A stretch of DNA of 24,254 nt from positions 1-24,254 of the forward strand of contig JAMQCK010000413.1 in the NCBI GenBank assembly GCA_024196135.1, written 5' to 3'. Each line of letters begins with the position of its first letter. The stretch's first letter is position 1. Below the pieces are notes generated by a model. That model worked only from the letters and a program-made list of their open reading frames with translations, made no database searches and was not told the DNA's origin. Origin of the DNA: Pleurotus ostreatus/Saccharomyces cerevisiae fusant. Taxonomy: Eukaryota; Opisthokonta. The position numbers were made by a program, and so were the translations under genes. Below, one piece after another: positions 9,494-19,031 of the stretch.

Positions 9494-11381
9494 TCATGCC
9501 CACTTCCCGAGCAACGCCATGACCCCACACCCGAGGAACATCGACCCGAGCGCGTACAGGACATGCCCGTTCGATGCACTCATCATGTCCTTGCTGAACA
9601 GGAACTCGTGCGCGAGGAGCTGCGAGAAATGTCGTTAGCATCTCCTTCTCCCAAACTGAACGTGAGAAGCTAAACGCACCTCGACCAACCCAGTATAGAT
9701 TAAGATCCCCGAGCTCACCGAGTCCAGCACGCCGCTCACAATGGACGCAGTAGCGCTCGCGGGGTTGTATCTGCAGAACGACATCTTAGTCAAAACAGCT
9801 CTAGCTACCACTCATGAGGAGGAAAAAACTCACGACGTGCGGACCCCAAGCCCAATCGCCAGACCTAACGGTGTGGTCAAGCCATAGACAAGGGCAGCGA
9901 CGATGGGGATGTAGTTGTATCGTGCGGGTAGCTTCATGTAGGCTAAGCGCGAACCGATACCGAGGCCCTCGAAGGTTTCTGGAGGGGAGGGTAAGAATGT
10001 GGTTGTCGAATGAAGAAGGGAGAAGTAGGACGCACGGTGGAAGGTCAGCACGATGAAAAGCACTGTGAACGACTCGTCAACGGCAAGCGTCAGGCCAATT
10101 AGTATACTGCAAACATAATCAGCACGCAGGTCCAAGATAGTGAAGAGGCGATCCACCTATGCAAAATCACACCGAACTCTAGAATCGCTACGCCAATGAT
10201 TTGCGGTATCGAGGAATGCTTGTCGTCTTCGTGGCTCGCGCCGTGGTGGTGGTGGTGATGCTGATTGTGGTCGTGGTGCGGCGGTTTTTGCGCCTCGATA
10301 TCCTCCTCGCCCGAGGACATGTCTAATGACGGTGTCCTATCTAGCGACGGACTCCGCGTCCGCTCTTCTATTGAGAGACTTCGCTTGCCCTCGGGCTTCT
10401 CGGATAGCGTCCCCGCATCTTCTTCTGGCGATGTCAACTGACCCTCGGGGCCGTGAGCAGCATGCGAACCTGCATGATGGCCGTGCGCGTCTGAGGGGGG
10501 TTTGTGAGATTAGGTGTGAGGGGGAGAGGGGAAGAGGATGACGCACCATGATGCAGTCCCAACTTTGCTAATTTGCTTGAACCCCAGCGGAATGCTAGAA
10601 GCTCAGTGACAAAGATGCCAAAGATGCTGACCATGCATAATGCCAATGCGTACGGCTGTTGGGGATGGTAAGTTGGTACAGACATTGCAGGGAGGGGTTT
10701 CATTGACGAGGCAGGACACGACAAACAGGGAGGTATAAGCAAGCCAAAGAGCCAAGGGACAGGCAGGCGATGAAAGCTAGACAAAGGGGAAGTATAGACG
10801 CACATATTCATGCCATGCGTCTGAAAGGCATTCGGACTCGAGGGCTTCAAGTCCAGGGGCGAGGAGGTGAATGAAAGCAGTCGCTATCTGCACGAGGGAT
10901 TGTCAGCAGATGTTCACAGGGACTAGGATGATAAGACGCACTATAACTCCGGATCCAAAGTACTTGGCGAAGCTACGGATAGGGGAGGCGGGATTCCCAG
11001 GAAGTAAAGGCGACGAAAGGATGGGCGACGAGGGTGAATGAAAAGACGCGTCGGAGAAGATGTAGAGAGTGTACGAATGGATGAACAGGTAGGAGAGGTA
11101 ATGAGAGAGAAAAGGGGCAAAGTCAGCATTATTTTCTCCGCCTCGATCGTGTGCACGCACTTGAACATGCTCGTAGGCACTTTCAGCCACCTGGACCGCT
11201 TCGCAAGTACAGGGAACAGAGCACCACCCGTCGCGCCGACAAGTATGACAAAGATCGCCGCGATCCTGAGGTGCATATGCGTGTCCGCCACCGCGACGAC
11301 ACCGCACTCATCCGCCTCCACGGCAGCGGCGGTAGAGGGGATCGCGCTCGCGGACGAGAATACACTGCTCGTCTCGGACAT
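9494..11381 (-). CDS. ZIP-family zinc/iron transporter (Zrt-like plasma-membrane type)
   Basis: Nine exons (11381-11161, 10972-10942, 10887-10804, 10655-10547, 10490-10157, 10106-10036, 9978-9834, 9770-9680, 9619-9494) give 403 residues. The order is typical of fungal ZIPs: membrane helices near the start (LRIAAIFVILVGATGGALFPVL, then FAKYFGSGVIIATAFIHLLAP and YALALCMVSIFGIFVTELLAF); a long cytosolic loop rich in histidine (HGHHAGSHAAH and HHDHNQHHHHHH); then the metal-site helices ILHSILIGLTLAVDES and FHQTFEGLGIGSRLA (H259, H283, E287). It should import Zn2+ (possibly Fe2+) into the cytosol. Six of eight introns have GTGCGT donors; introns 1 (188 bases) and 3 (148) are much longer than the rest. 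The frame stays open about 106 codons upstream of the chosen ATG, but that extension is proline/arginine-rich and unlike any ZIP N-terminus. Confidence 0.95.
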
Positions 11382-12104
11382 GGTCGGGGGAAGCAAGGGA
11401 GGAAGGACGGCGCCCACGCGTATTGTTGGCGCGGGAAGGCAGGATTGTCGGTCGGGCAGAGGACGGAACGGGGGGAAGGGGAATAAAGGGCGCACGGCGA
11501 CTGGTCGACCCCGACCGATGCGGTTCTCGTTTTCGCCACCCTCAGCATCATGGCCAAATCGGGAAGCTGATCCGGCACCCGCTAAAGCCGAGGCCAAGCG
11601 CGGCCCGGGCTGACTCGCATGTCGACCTTTTGCATCCGACGTGCGAGTGGACTGGGCTCCTGGAGGTGCTCGTCTGGGCGCAAAGAACATCGATGGCAAA
11701 CCTCTCTTCGACGATGTGAGAGGCTAGGAACAACAAGTGCGCCTCAGGCTCACCCAGCGCCACCGGAACTTTCTCGAAGAGCTCACCCGTTGAATCCTGA
11801 TACGGCTGGGCGGTTCACGCATGATAGACCCATTGCAGCGGTACACCAGCAGCAGTGACGCTAGTATCTGGTAAACGTTGAGCGCATGTGATCGCTAGGT
11901 TCTACTCGCCGCGCCGCAGAAAGGCTTCCTCTCCACAACCTCCCAAGAGCGTTCACACTCCATGGGCTATGACGCGCGAGGTAGTATAGGTGAGCTGAAT
12001 CCAGGCGTGAATGGAGCGCCGAAACCCTCTTCGCGAGGGCAAAAGTGCCGTTAATGTTTGGAATACGACGGTCATGCGTCCTTCATATGTTGCCCTTCCC
12101 CTCC
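11382..12104. other. Intergenic: ZIP promoter and ZNHIT2-like 3' flank
   Basis: Overlapping open frames on both strands reflect GC-rich sequence. I saw no zinc-responsive palindrome of the ACCTTNAAGGT type and no clear TATA box. Confidence 0.45.
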
Positions 12105-13815
12105 TCACGATAGCTCCTCTATAACAGGCGTCCGCTGCGTGGAAATCGCAGGCTTCATCGCGGAAGCTTCAGGCTTCGTTGTCGTTCCTAACCTCGCACC
12201 CCCGTTGATCTCCTGCGCTTCTCTCTCGAACGCCGCAGCACGCGCTCTCGCCTCACCGGCCACAAACTGTAACACCTGAGCCGGCGTCGAGGCCAGGTGA
12301 GCGGCGTAGAATAGCAACTTGTGGCCGATGGGCGTCGATGGAGCGGATGTGGTCGATGAAGTGTGTGGCGTGGATTTCGCTGCGCCTTCAAAGAGGTGCA
12401 GCAGATCCGATAAGACGAGGATCGGCCTTGCTTGAGGGAGTGTCGAGGATTCCGTCGTGTCCTCGGTAGGACACCTGTCCCTCTCCTCCGGTATCGACGA
12501 AGCAACGACGAGTGATGGCTTGAGCAGCGTGGCGGTATCCTTCAGCAAAGCAGCAAATAATGGCGCCGATCGCGTTTTCTGTGCTGCTGTGAGCAACGCC
12601 CCTTGCCAGTGGGGAAAATCGCGTACCTCGTCCATTCTTGACCAGACGTCCGTGACCGCGTCCTCAAGGCCGGAAAACACCGTCCGCGATCGTCTGTCGC
12701 TAAGGAATGGCACTAGCTTTCGTATTGTCCGGCGCGCCTCGTCTGCGTCCTCGCCGGAAGCGTCTGCTAATTTTGACAAGGCCAAATGGCGCACGGTATA
12801 CGCGTAGGCGATACTGATGCAGAAAAGGAGAATCAGCCGCCGACGTTACGCGTTTTCTTGTGACTTACCATATTGCCACAAAATTATAGACCAGCGACAC
12901 CTGCCCCACGGGCAGCGGCTTGATCATGCGCCTCGGTATATGCATCGGCGAGGGTCGACCGGACGGCCCGCCTTCGCTACTGGTCGTCGCCTCAAAGTCA
13001 TTCGTCACAGCGTCCCCCACTCCATTCGACGCATCTACCTCCCACCAGGGTGGACGTATTGCGACTTGTTCGCTAGCAAGCAACGACCGCGTCAAGTCGC
13101 TCTCCGGATTATTCACCGCCTCCAAGAATTTCGCGCGTTGCTCCGGAGTGAGCATCTCCCAGAGCTCGTCGGGAGGGATTGAATCTGGGTCATATTGTCA
13201 GCAAACTTCCTACGCATCAACTGCGCCCTCCAATTCTCACTCACCCAAATCCACCCCTTCCAACCTTGCCGCTAGTTCGTCTCCCTCATCGTCATCGTCA
13301 TCATCCTCGTCCAGACCTTCATCCAACCCCTCATTCGTTGCCTCCTCCTCAAACCGTTTAAGCACTTCCATCATCCGGCGACGCTCCTCCACAGAGGCAG
13401 AGGGTTGACCGTGAATATCCGACTCGACCTGCTTCTTGTAGAAGCCCTCGGAGCATTGGTTATGGGACTAGGAGAGAGTCAGATGCATGAGCATAATAGA
13501 CGCACGCAAGACGGCTATAAAAGGCGCACCTCATTCCGAAAGCACGTTAGAGAGCAGTAAGGGATGTTGCAAACCGGGCAGGTGTACTTCGAGAACTGAC
13601 GGCGACATCTGAGGTGTTAGTCAAGATTTGAATAAAGGGTAAGACGGAAAGCAAGCAATGAGGATATGCTTGCTAGGAGACCCCGTTTTGAGGGATGGAG
13701 GATCACAGGAATACAAAGTCGCGAAGTCGAGGCAAAAAACGCACATCGCGCAAACGACGCCACCAGTGCTGTCCCGCTCCTGCGAGGCAGTGATGATGGG
13801 TTCATTAGAGACCAT
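12105..13815 (-). CDS. HIT-type zinc-finger protein, ZNHIT2-like
   Basis: Five exons (13815-13745, 13608-13530, 13467-13245, 13184-12869, 12813-12105) give 465 residues. The zf-HIT domain is complete near the N-terminus: C22-x2-C25, C34-x2-C37, C42, C46, H52 and C55, within VCAICRRQFSKYTCPVCN and the following SHNQC. The first intron splits the codon for I24, so finding the domain required splicing. An acidic run (DEDDDDDDEGDE) follows at about residue 103, then LTPEQRAKFLEAV and RPPWWEVD, then a long helical region to the stop. This layout matches ZNHIT2, known in animals to link the R2TP/RUVBL chaperone complex to U5 snRNP assembly; the same role here is inferred from architecture. Short HIT proteins of other types (Bcd1, Hit1) lack the long C-terminal half. 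Confidence 0.9.
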
Positions 13816-14144
13816 CGAGGATTTTTGTGCAGGCTGTAAAAGCTCGAACTTCCAATGTGCGTCCGACCAAGTGAGGGCAGGAAATAAGCGCCCAGGCTCT
13901 GATTACATCACACCACTGCATCTGCGTTTCCCACGCGCACGTGCTTCCCAAAGTTCAACTCTGCCTTCCCCCAATTGTCAAAGTACGCCGTGACCACGAT
14001 ATGTGATGCGGATCGTAGAAGGTCTATGTAAATATCTGTACACGAACTGCGCTCGCACAGCAACCAAAGCCTCATTCTTTCCGCCTTCCTTGATAGCGGC
14101 TTTCCAAAAAGAAAAAAAAAAGTCTTACATTCCATGGCGAAGAC
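13816..14144. other. Intergenic between the ZNHIT2-like gene and tRNA-Pro
   Basis: Contains the promoter region of the ZNHIT2-like gene and, at 14106-14121, oligo-T on the minus strand for Pol III termination. Nothing else supported. Confidence 0.5.
14106..14121 (-). terminator. RNA polymerase III terminator of tRNA-Pro
   Basis: On the minus strand a run of ten T (14121-14112), then C and five more T, starts 24 bases after the discriminator base. Oligo-T is the standard Pol III stop signal. Confidence 0.75.
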
Positions 14145-14247
14145 GGGCCTAACTGGGAATTGAACCCAGGACCTCTTCCATCTGCACGCTCGTGAAGCGT
14201 AGGTTGTTACACCCGAAGGAAGAATCATACGACTAGACCATTAGGCC
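14145..14247 (-). tRNA. tRNA-Pro(CGG) with a 31-nt intron
   Basis: Acceptor strands GGCCTAA (14247-14241) and TTAGGCC (14152-14146) pair over seven bases; discriminator C at 14145. The D arm has the usual TGGTCTAG start. The anticodon stem is CTTCC (14222-14218) with GGAAG (14179-14175), the loop TTCGGG...T gives anticodon CGG, and the T arm is CTGGG-TTCAATT-CCCAG. A 31-base intron (14211-14181) sits one base 3' of the anticodon, the canonical position 37/38 for nuclear tRNA introns. The mature tRNA would be 72 nt plus post-transcriptional CCA. It reads CCG proline codons. Confidence 0.93.
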
Positions 14248-14399
14248 TGAGGATGGCTTTGAAAAATGAAGTTAAGAGGCATAGTACATTGCAAACACGC
14301 GGCTCGCAGACGCGTCACGGAAGTTTGCATGACACCCAGAAGGAGTCTATTTGGCGGGAGAGAGTGCGTATTTCTGTCGAATCCGGACACAGCTGAAGC

Positions 14400-14552
14400 C
14401 TAGTAGACACATAGGGGCTCGAAGAAAAACGTTGCAGAGATGCAACGACGTCCTGAACGCAAACCATTGAATGCGGTCCGAGGGACAGTACTCACGGGTG
14501 CCCATAAAGTTCGAGTCGCAAGTAATTGAGATGACTTCCCCAGGGTCTCCAT
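14400..14552 (-). CDS. Candidate small ORF, possible mitochondrial-presequence-like peptide
   Basis: A 50-codon frame begins METLGKSSQLLATRTLW and continues rich in R, S, T and A with almost no acidic residues, as in a mitochondrial targeting sequence. Two TATAAA motifs lie 36-50 bases upstream (14602-14588). Against it: it is short, ends abruptly, and contains a GTGAGT (14495-14490) that could be a splice donor, so it could be the first exon of something else or chance. No homologue recognised. Weak. Confidence 0.2.
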   Translation of the reverse strand: METLGKSSQLLATRTLWAPVSTVPRTAFNGLRSGRRCISATFFFEPLCVY

Positions 14553-14587
14553 CGAGAAGATCCTATGTATATGAGTAGCCCGTGCGA

Positions 14588-14602
14588 TTTATAATGTTTA
14601 TA
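14588..14602 (-). promoter_or_regulatory. Double TATAAA motif downstream of the GST gene
   Basis: TATAAA at 14602-14597 and at 14593-14588 on the minus strand. It could be a promoter for the candidate small ORF or an A/T-rich part of the GST 3' UTR. Confidence 0.3.
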
Positions 14603-14657
14603 CAGCCCTTGCCAATGTTCATAGTACAATGTAGACATGTGCTCGCGGCGACAATGC

Positions 14658-15655
14658 TCACAGGGCGGCCGCCTTCTTCTTGTTCTCCTCTGACTGGTAG
14701 TCGTAGGGGTAAGGGCCGCCGCGCTCGATGGCCTTACAAACGCGTAAGTTTGACCTTCAGAGGGCAGCGAAGAGCAGCGACTTACCCGACGGTACGCAGG
14801 CCTTTTGATAGAGAGAAATGGTTAGCAAACATTTGAAAAGCAACGAAGGCACTGAACGTCATCAAGACGACGAAGGACTCACCTCTTCTGGACGCGTGCG
14901 ACATACGCGTCGATATTGGGCGTCGACTGCCCGAAGCGGGGGAATCCCTCAAGGGGGAAGATCATCATGTAGTCGGCGGCAGTGGGACCATCGCCACCGG
15001 CGAACCACTCGTTCTTTCCGAGGTGCTCGTCAATCTGCGAGCGTGTTGTCATCAAATGTGGACTAGACCAGAGAAGAGGCGGTGGACGTACGATGGCCAC
15101 CTGCGCCTGGATAGCCGGCTTGTAGATCATCTCGTTGAGCTTGTCAAACACCATGTTGACGACCGGACGGATAAAGAAGGGCGTCTGCGCCGGGACGAGC
15201 GTGCCGATGTACTGGTTGACGAGAGGCGGCATGAGCGAGCCTTCCGCGGAGTGCTTGTCTGTGCAGTGGTCAGCGCCTTGCAAGGACAGTGTAGAGCGCC
15301 AGACTTGCAGTATAGCTCATCCGCCAGGGCCTTTCCCTCGGTGGGCGTGTGCACCTTACCCTCGCCGTACTTCTTGATGATGTACTCGACAATGGCACCG
15401 CTCTCAGGAAGTGTGATGTCCCCATCCGTGATGATAGGCGACTTCCCAATCGGATGCACGTCCTTGAGAGCCTTGGGCGCCTGCTTAGTCGCCTCACGCT
15501 CGTACTTCTTGATCTCGTATGGCACTTCGAGCTCTTCCTGCGGTGGCGCGTGACGCGCATCAGAAACGGCGAGCCGAGCGCGAGAGGCTACTCACGAGAA
15601 GCCAAAGGATGCGCTGGGAGCGCGACGCGTTCAGGTGGTGGAGGGTGAGGACCAT
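14658..15655 (-). CDS. Glutathione S-transferase (fungal Gtt1/Gst3-like)
   Basis: Six exons (15655-15596, 15537-15309, 15258-15092, 15034-14883, 14801-14786, 14732-14658) give 232 residues. The thioredoxin-fold half starts LTLHHLNASRSQRILWLLEEL, has the cis-proline in GKSPII (P54) and the glutathione-binding ESGAIVEYI (E65, S66). The helical half includes AEGSLMPPLV, EWFAGGDGPTAADYMMIFPLE and a lysine-rich C-terminus (ENKKKAAAL). This is the eukaryotic GST class that includes yeast Gtt1 and S. pombe Gst3; it conjugates glutathione to electrophiles and may act as a peroxidase. Intron 2 (15308-15259) is GC-AG, and exon 5 is only 16 nt. Both are needed to keep the frame and the conserved LYY-K-H-S-A-E-G-S and K-R-P-A-Y-R-R junctions. 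A consensus TATA box is present. Confidence 0.93.
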
Positions 15656-15780
15656 GGTGGGAGAGGACGAGGTGTGCTTGGTGTGCTCAGGCTGACACTG
15701 ACAGGGCCCGGGCCCGGTCAGACGCGTACCCGTCGGAGTGCGTCATGCCCCCGCGGCGACGTCGGGGACGCGCACGAGGT

Positions 15781-15788
15781 TATTTATA
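15781..15788 (-). promoter_or_regulatory. TATA box of the GST gene
   Basis: TATAAATA on the minus strand, 126 bases upstream of the GST ATG. The match is full. Confidence 0.6.
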
Positions 15789-16028
15789 CGCACGCTAGTT
15801 GGTTCATCGAGTGGGCACAAGTTCAGAGCCTCCGGGTCTGCACTTGCTCTGTAGGTAAAAAACGACTGAATAGGGTTCAGCAGTCGATGCAATGGAGAAC
15901 AAAGAGCACCATCCGGAGCAAGCTCGGAGAGGCGCGCATCAGTGATCATCTCTTCACGTGGTCGCCACCAAAGAGACGTTCTTGAGCTCTCGCGGTCTTC
16001 CACAACTCTCACCACGCCATCGACCCAC

Positions 16029-16034
16029 TATAAG
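16029..16034 (+). promoter_or_regulatory. TATA-like box of the RhoGEF gene
   Basis: TATAAG 52-57 bases before the ATG at 16086. It supports that start over an in-frame ATG at 15942, which lies upstream of the box. Confidence 0.5.
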
Positions 16035-16085
16035 GGCTCCCTGAACTCTCCTCGGGCGAAGATACTGGCTGACCCAGTCTTCAAG

Positions 16086-19031
16086 ATGTCCGTCGACTTT
16101 CCTGCGTCAGAGTCCCGTGTCCAGTCCCCCCCTCCTCCGCCGAATGGCAGGTTCCCCATGCCCTTTAGGCGCATATCTCTTCCCTCTGCCCCCTCCTTGC
16201 TGCACAGACACTCCGTCGTGTCCATTGCCTCGTTTGACTCGCTTCCCGAGGAAGAAAGCGGCAACCCACCGGCTGTTGTTACGCCTCGCGCCGTGAGACA
16301 TCGCAGCCGACAGCGACCGGGGTCGATTGATCTGGCAAGGAAGAAGAACCGGCGGAGCACGAGTCGTCCAGTGGACGAGACGCGTCTTGCGAAGCGGCGC
16401 AAGATAATCGAGGAATTCTACGAGACGGAGCGTTCATATGTGAATGGCTTGGATCTCATCTACTCAGTGCGTCTATCCCGTCCTACGCGCCTGCATCAAG
16501 CTGACAATCCTGCAGCACTTCCTCACACCCATAGTCGAGTCACTGGATACCCCCCACCCCCGTCTCGACCGGGGCGCACTGACCAGCATCTTCTCCAACT
16601 TCATCGACATCTGGAATTTACACCGCTCCTTCTTCTCTTCCCTCACTGCACATCTATACCCTGGACAATCCCCGGACCATGACCTCATGCTGGCACACGA
16701 CCCCCCGTCTCTATCCCCCGTACTTCTGTCCCACTTCCCATACCTCTCCCTTTACACACCCTTCGTCACTGCGTTCTCGTCTACGATCTCCTCCCTCCAA
16801 TCCCTGACAGCGATTCCCACGTCCTATCGCCCGAACCCGAGCTACAACTACGACTTTCACAAGTTTGTTGCGACGCAAGAAGCAGACCCACGCTGCGGCA
16901 AGCTCAAGCTCACTGACTGGCTGCTCACCATTGTGCAGCGCTGCCCCCGCTACCTCCTCCTTCTCAAGGATCTCATCGCGTGCACGGACGACGATGCTGA
17001 ACGCGCCCAGCTTGACTCTGCATACGCGCTGGTCTCGAAGAGTGAGTGACGTCGTCCTGACCGCATCTGTCTATCTCACGCTGTATTCCATTTAGTCACG
17101 CTATCACTCAACGCGTCGCTCCATACGCACTCGCAGACCCTTGCATTGCTGGCTCTTCAACGCTCGACCGCCAATTTGCCCTTCCAGCTCATCAGCCCAG
17201 GCCGTACATTCATCAAGCGCGGTCCGTTGTTCCAGATCGAGCGCGGGGAGCAGCCGAAGGAGCGCGAGTTCTTGCTGTTCTCAGACTGTCTACTCTGGCT
17301 TGCCTCTGAGGAGTCCGAGCACCGAAACTGGGGTTTGGGTGCATACCTGGGCAACAACGGCAGCACGGACTACCTGAACGCGCGCCCGCCGATGGTGCGC
17401 ACGCGCAGCAAGAGTGATGCAGACGTCTCGCGACTTCAGGCGCGTGCGGCAGCAGAGAGCGTGGAGAACAACGGTGCCTCCCGCCCCTCGGGCACCCCCA
17501 AAGCCCAACGCAGCCTCATCCCCCCACCCTGCTCCCGCATCAAGCGCCACGGCAGCCAAGCAAACGCCGCCGACGAGCGCTGGACCTACAAAGGCCGCGC
17601 CTCCCTCGTCGACCTCGAGGTCATCGTCAGCCCCGCGCGCGAGCCCGGCGAGGAGCGCCGGCTCGAGGTCCTCAGCCCCGAGGGCAGCTTCGTCTTGTTC
17701 GCGGACACGGAGCCCGAGCGCGACGCGTGGGCGGGCGCGATCCGGACGGCGAAGGCGCAGCTGCTGGTCTCGCTGAACGTGACGCACCCGAACTCGACGC
17801 TGACGTCGTCGGCGTCGACGAATCATTTGCGGAGGACGTTGCAGGCGCTGCCGTATGCGCCGGAGGATGGGCGGATGGAGGAGGAGGGGGTGGGTGCGGG
17901 TGGGAGTGGGAGTGGGAGTGGGATCAGTATTGGTGGGGGAAAGAAGTCGAAGAAGGGAAAAGGGGAGGGGAGGAAAAGAGGTACGCAGGAGAGGAGGGGG
18001 AAGGTGGAGCATTGGGTGCCGGCGATTTGGATCCCGGATGAGAAGACGGAGGGGTGTATGAGATGTGGGAGGTCATTTGGGTGGCGAAGGAGGAGACATC
18101 ATTGTCGGTTGTGTGGGCGGTGTGTGTGCAGTGCGTGCTCGGAGAGGGTAAGTTTCAGGATTCTGAGCATTTCCAGAACATTGCAGACTAACGAGCTCAA
18201 CAGACGTTCTTCATCGCGGACGTCAACCCCGACACTGCATCTAGCAAACCCGCCCGAGCCTGCAACGCATGCTACGAGACCGTATTCCCGCTCCTCGACC
18301 CGCCAAGCGACGAAGAAACGGGTGAAGGCTCGAGCTCGGCAGCAAACACCGGCACCCTAGGCATGGGCACCCTCTCCTCACTCACCAACCTCCCATCCTG
18401 GATGTCCACCCCCATCCTCCCCCGCGCCCCCGCCTCGGCCCCGGACGCCCTCATGGCCATCGACCGCGAGCCCGCCACCCCGCGCCGCGCCCGCCGCTCC
18501 GTCGCCTCCATCTCCGAGGACGTCGTCGACCTCTCCTCGTCCCCGACCGCCGAGGGCGGCGCCCTGCGTAGACGCTCCTTCCAAAGGCCGCGCTCGTACC
18601 ACCAGATCCTCGAGGACTTCGACGCGGCGGCGCAGGGGCACGATGTTGCGAGGGATGTCGTGCTGGAGGAGGAGCAGTGCGGAGAGGCGGAGGAGGAGGA
18701 AGACCCGACGGCGATGCGGAGGGAGGATACGGCGAGGAGGCATAAGCGGTTCTCGCTCCCGGCGGTCGCGCTGCATACGACGAGTGTGACGGCAAGGACG
18801 ACGGAAGTTAAGGACAGCGGGAAGGGCGGGCCGAGTGGGGTGCGGGGCAAGCGGTTCTCGCTCGTGCTGAGCGGGCGGCATGGCAAGAGTGCGGGGGCGA
18901 GTGGGAGGAAAGGAGACTCGCCGGCGGAAGATGAGGCGGAGGCGAATGGGGAGCTGGGGCGGGGCGTGGCGGCGGGGAAGCTGAGCGAGCTGCTGGGGAG
19001 GCATCGGGCGTCGATGGATGCGTTGCGATGA
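16086..19031 (+). CDS. DH-PH-FYVE Rho guanine nucleotide exchange factor
   Basis: Four exons (16086-16466, 16516-17041, 17096-18147, 18204-19031) give 928 residues. A basic, serine-rich N-terminus precedes a Dbl-homology domain (about 104-302) opening with RRKIIEEFYETERSYVNGL and including KLTDWLLTIVQRCPRYLLLLKDL. A PH domain follows (about 339-527), apparently split by an insert of about 85 residues; its second part contains VLFADTEPERDAWAGAI. The FYVE finger (about 612-680) has the WIPD motif, RRHHCRLCG and all eight zinc ligands (C623, 626, 639, 642, 647, 650, 673, 676). The C-terminus is disordered. Such proteins (FGD-like) activate Rho-family GTPases, often Cdc42, on membranes with PI3P; the exact GTPase is unknown. 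A Gly/Ser run near residue 605 comes from a G-rich stretch. Confidence 0.93.
17886..17922 (+). other. G-quadruplex motif in RhoGEF coding strand
   Basis: Seven runs of three or more G (17886-17890, 17892-17894, 17898-17900, 17902-17904, 17908-17910, 17914-17916, 17920-17922) are separated by loops of 1-3 bases. It lies in the coding strand and would also be in the mRNA. Confidence 0.7.

Larger units (their letters stand above)
14248..14657. other. Intergenic between tRNA-Pro and the GST gene
   Basis: Holds the candidate small ORF and double TATAAA motif, and a 7-bp hairpin (CGTTGCA 14430-14436, TGCAACG 14441-14447, 4-base loop). Nothing else supported. Confidence 0.45.
15656..16085. promoter_or_regulatory. 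Divergent promoter between GST (-) and RhoGEF (+)
   Basis: 430 bases between two divergent starts. Contains TATAAATA for GST (15788-15781), TATAAG for the RhoGEF (16029-16034) and a 12-base perfect palindrome GGGCCCGGGCCC (15704-15715). Confidence 0.6.

Noticed and set aside
2102..11381. A glycoprotein-processing cluster (sequon-rich protein, GH47, fucosyltransferase-like gene)
   Set aside because: The genes are separated by unrelated housekeeping genes and lie on both strands; co-location looks coincidental.
11382..11699. In-frame N-terminal extension of the ZIP transporter
   Set aside because: The extra residues are proline/arginine-rich and unlike ZIP N-termini; ATG 11381 directly precedes a normal ZIP start.
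15942..16085. Upstream in-frame ATG for the RhoGEF
   Set aside because: It lies before the TATA-like box at 16029-16034, and the extension shows no conserved feature.
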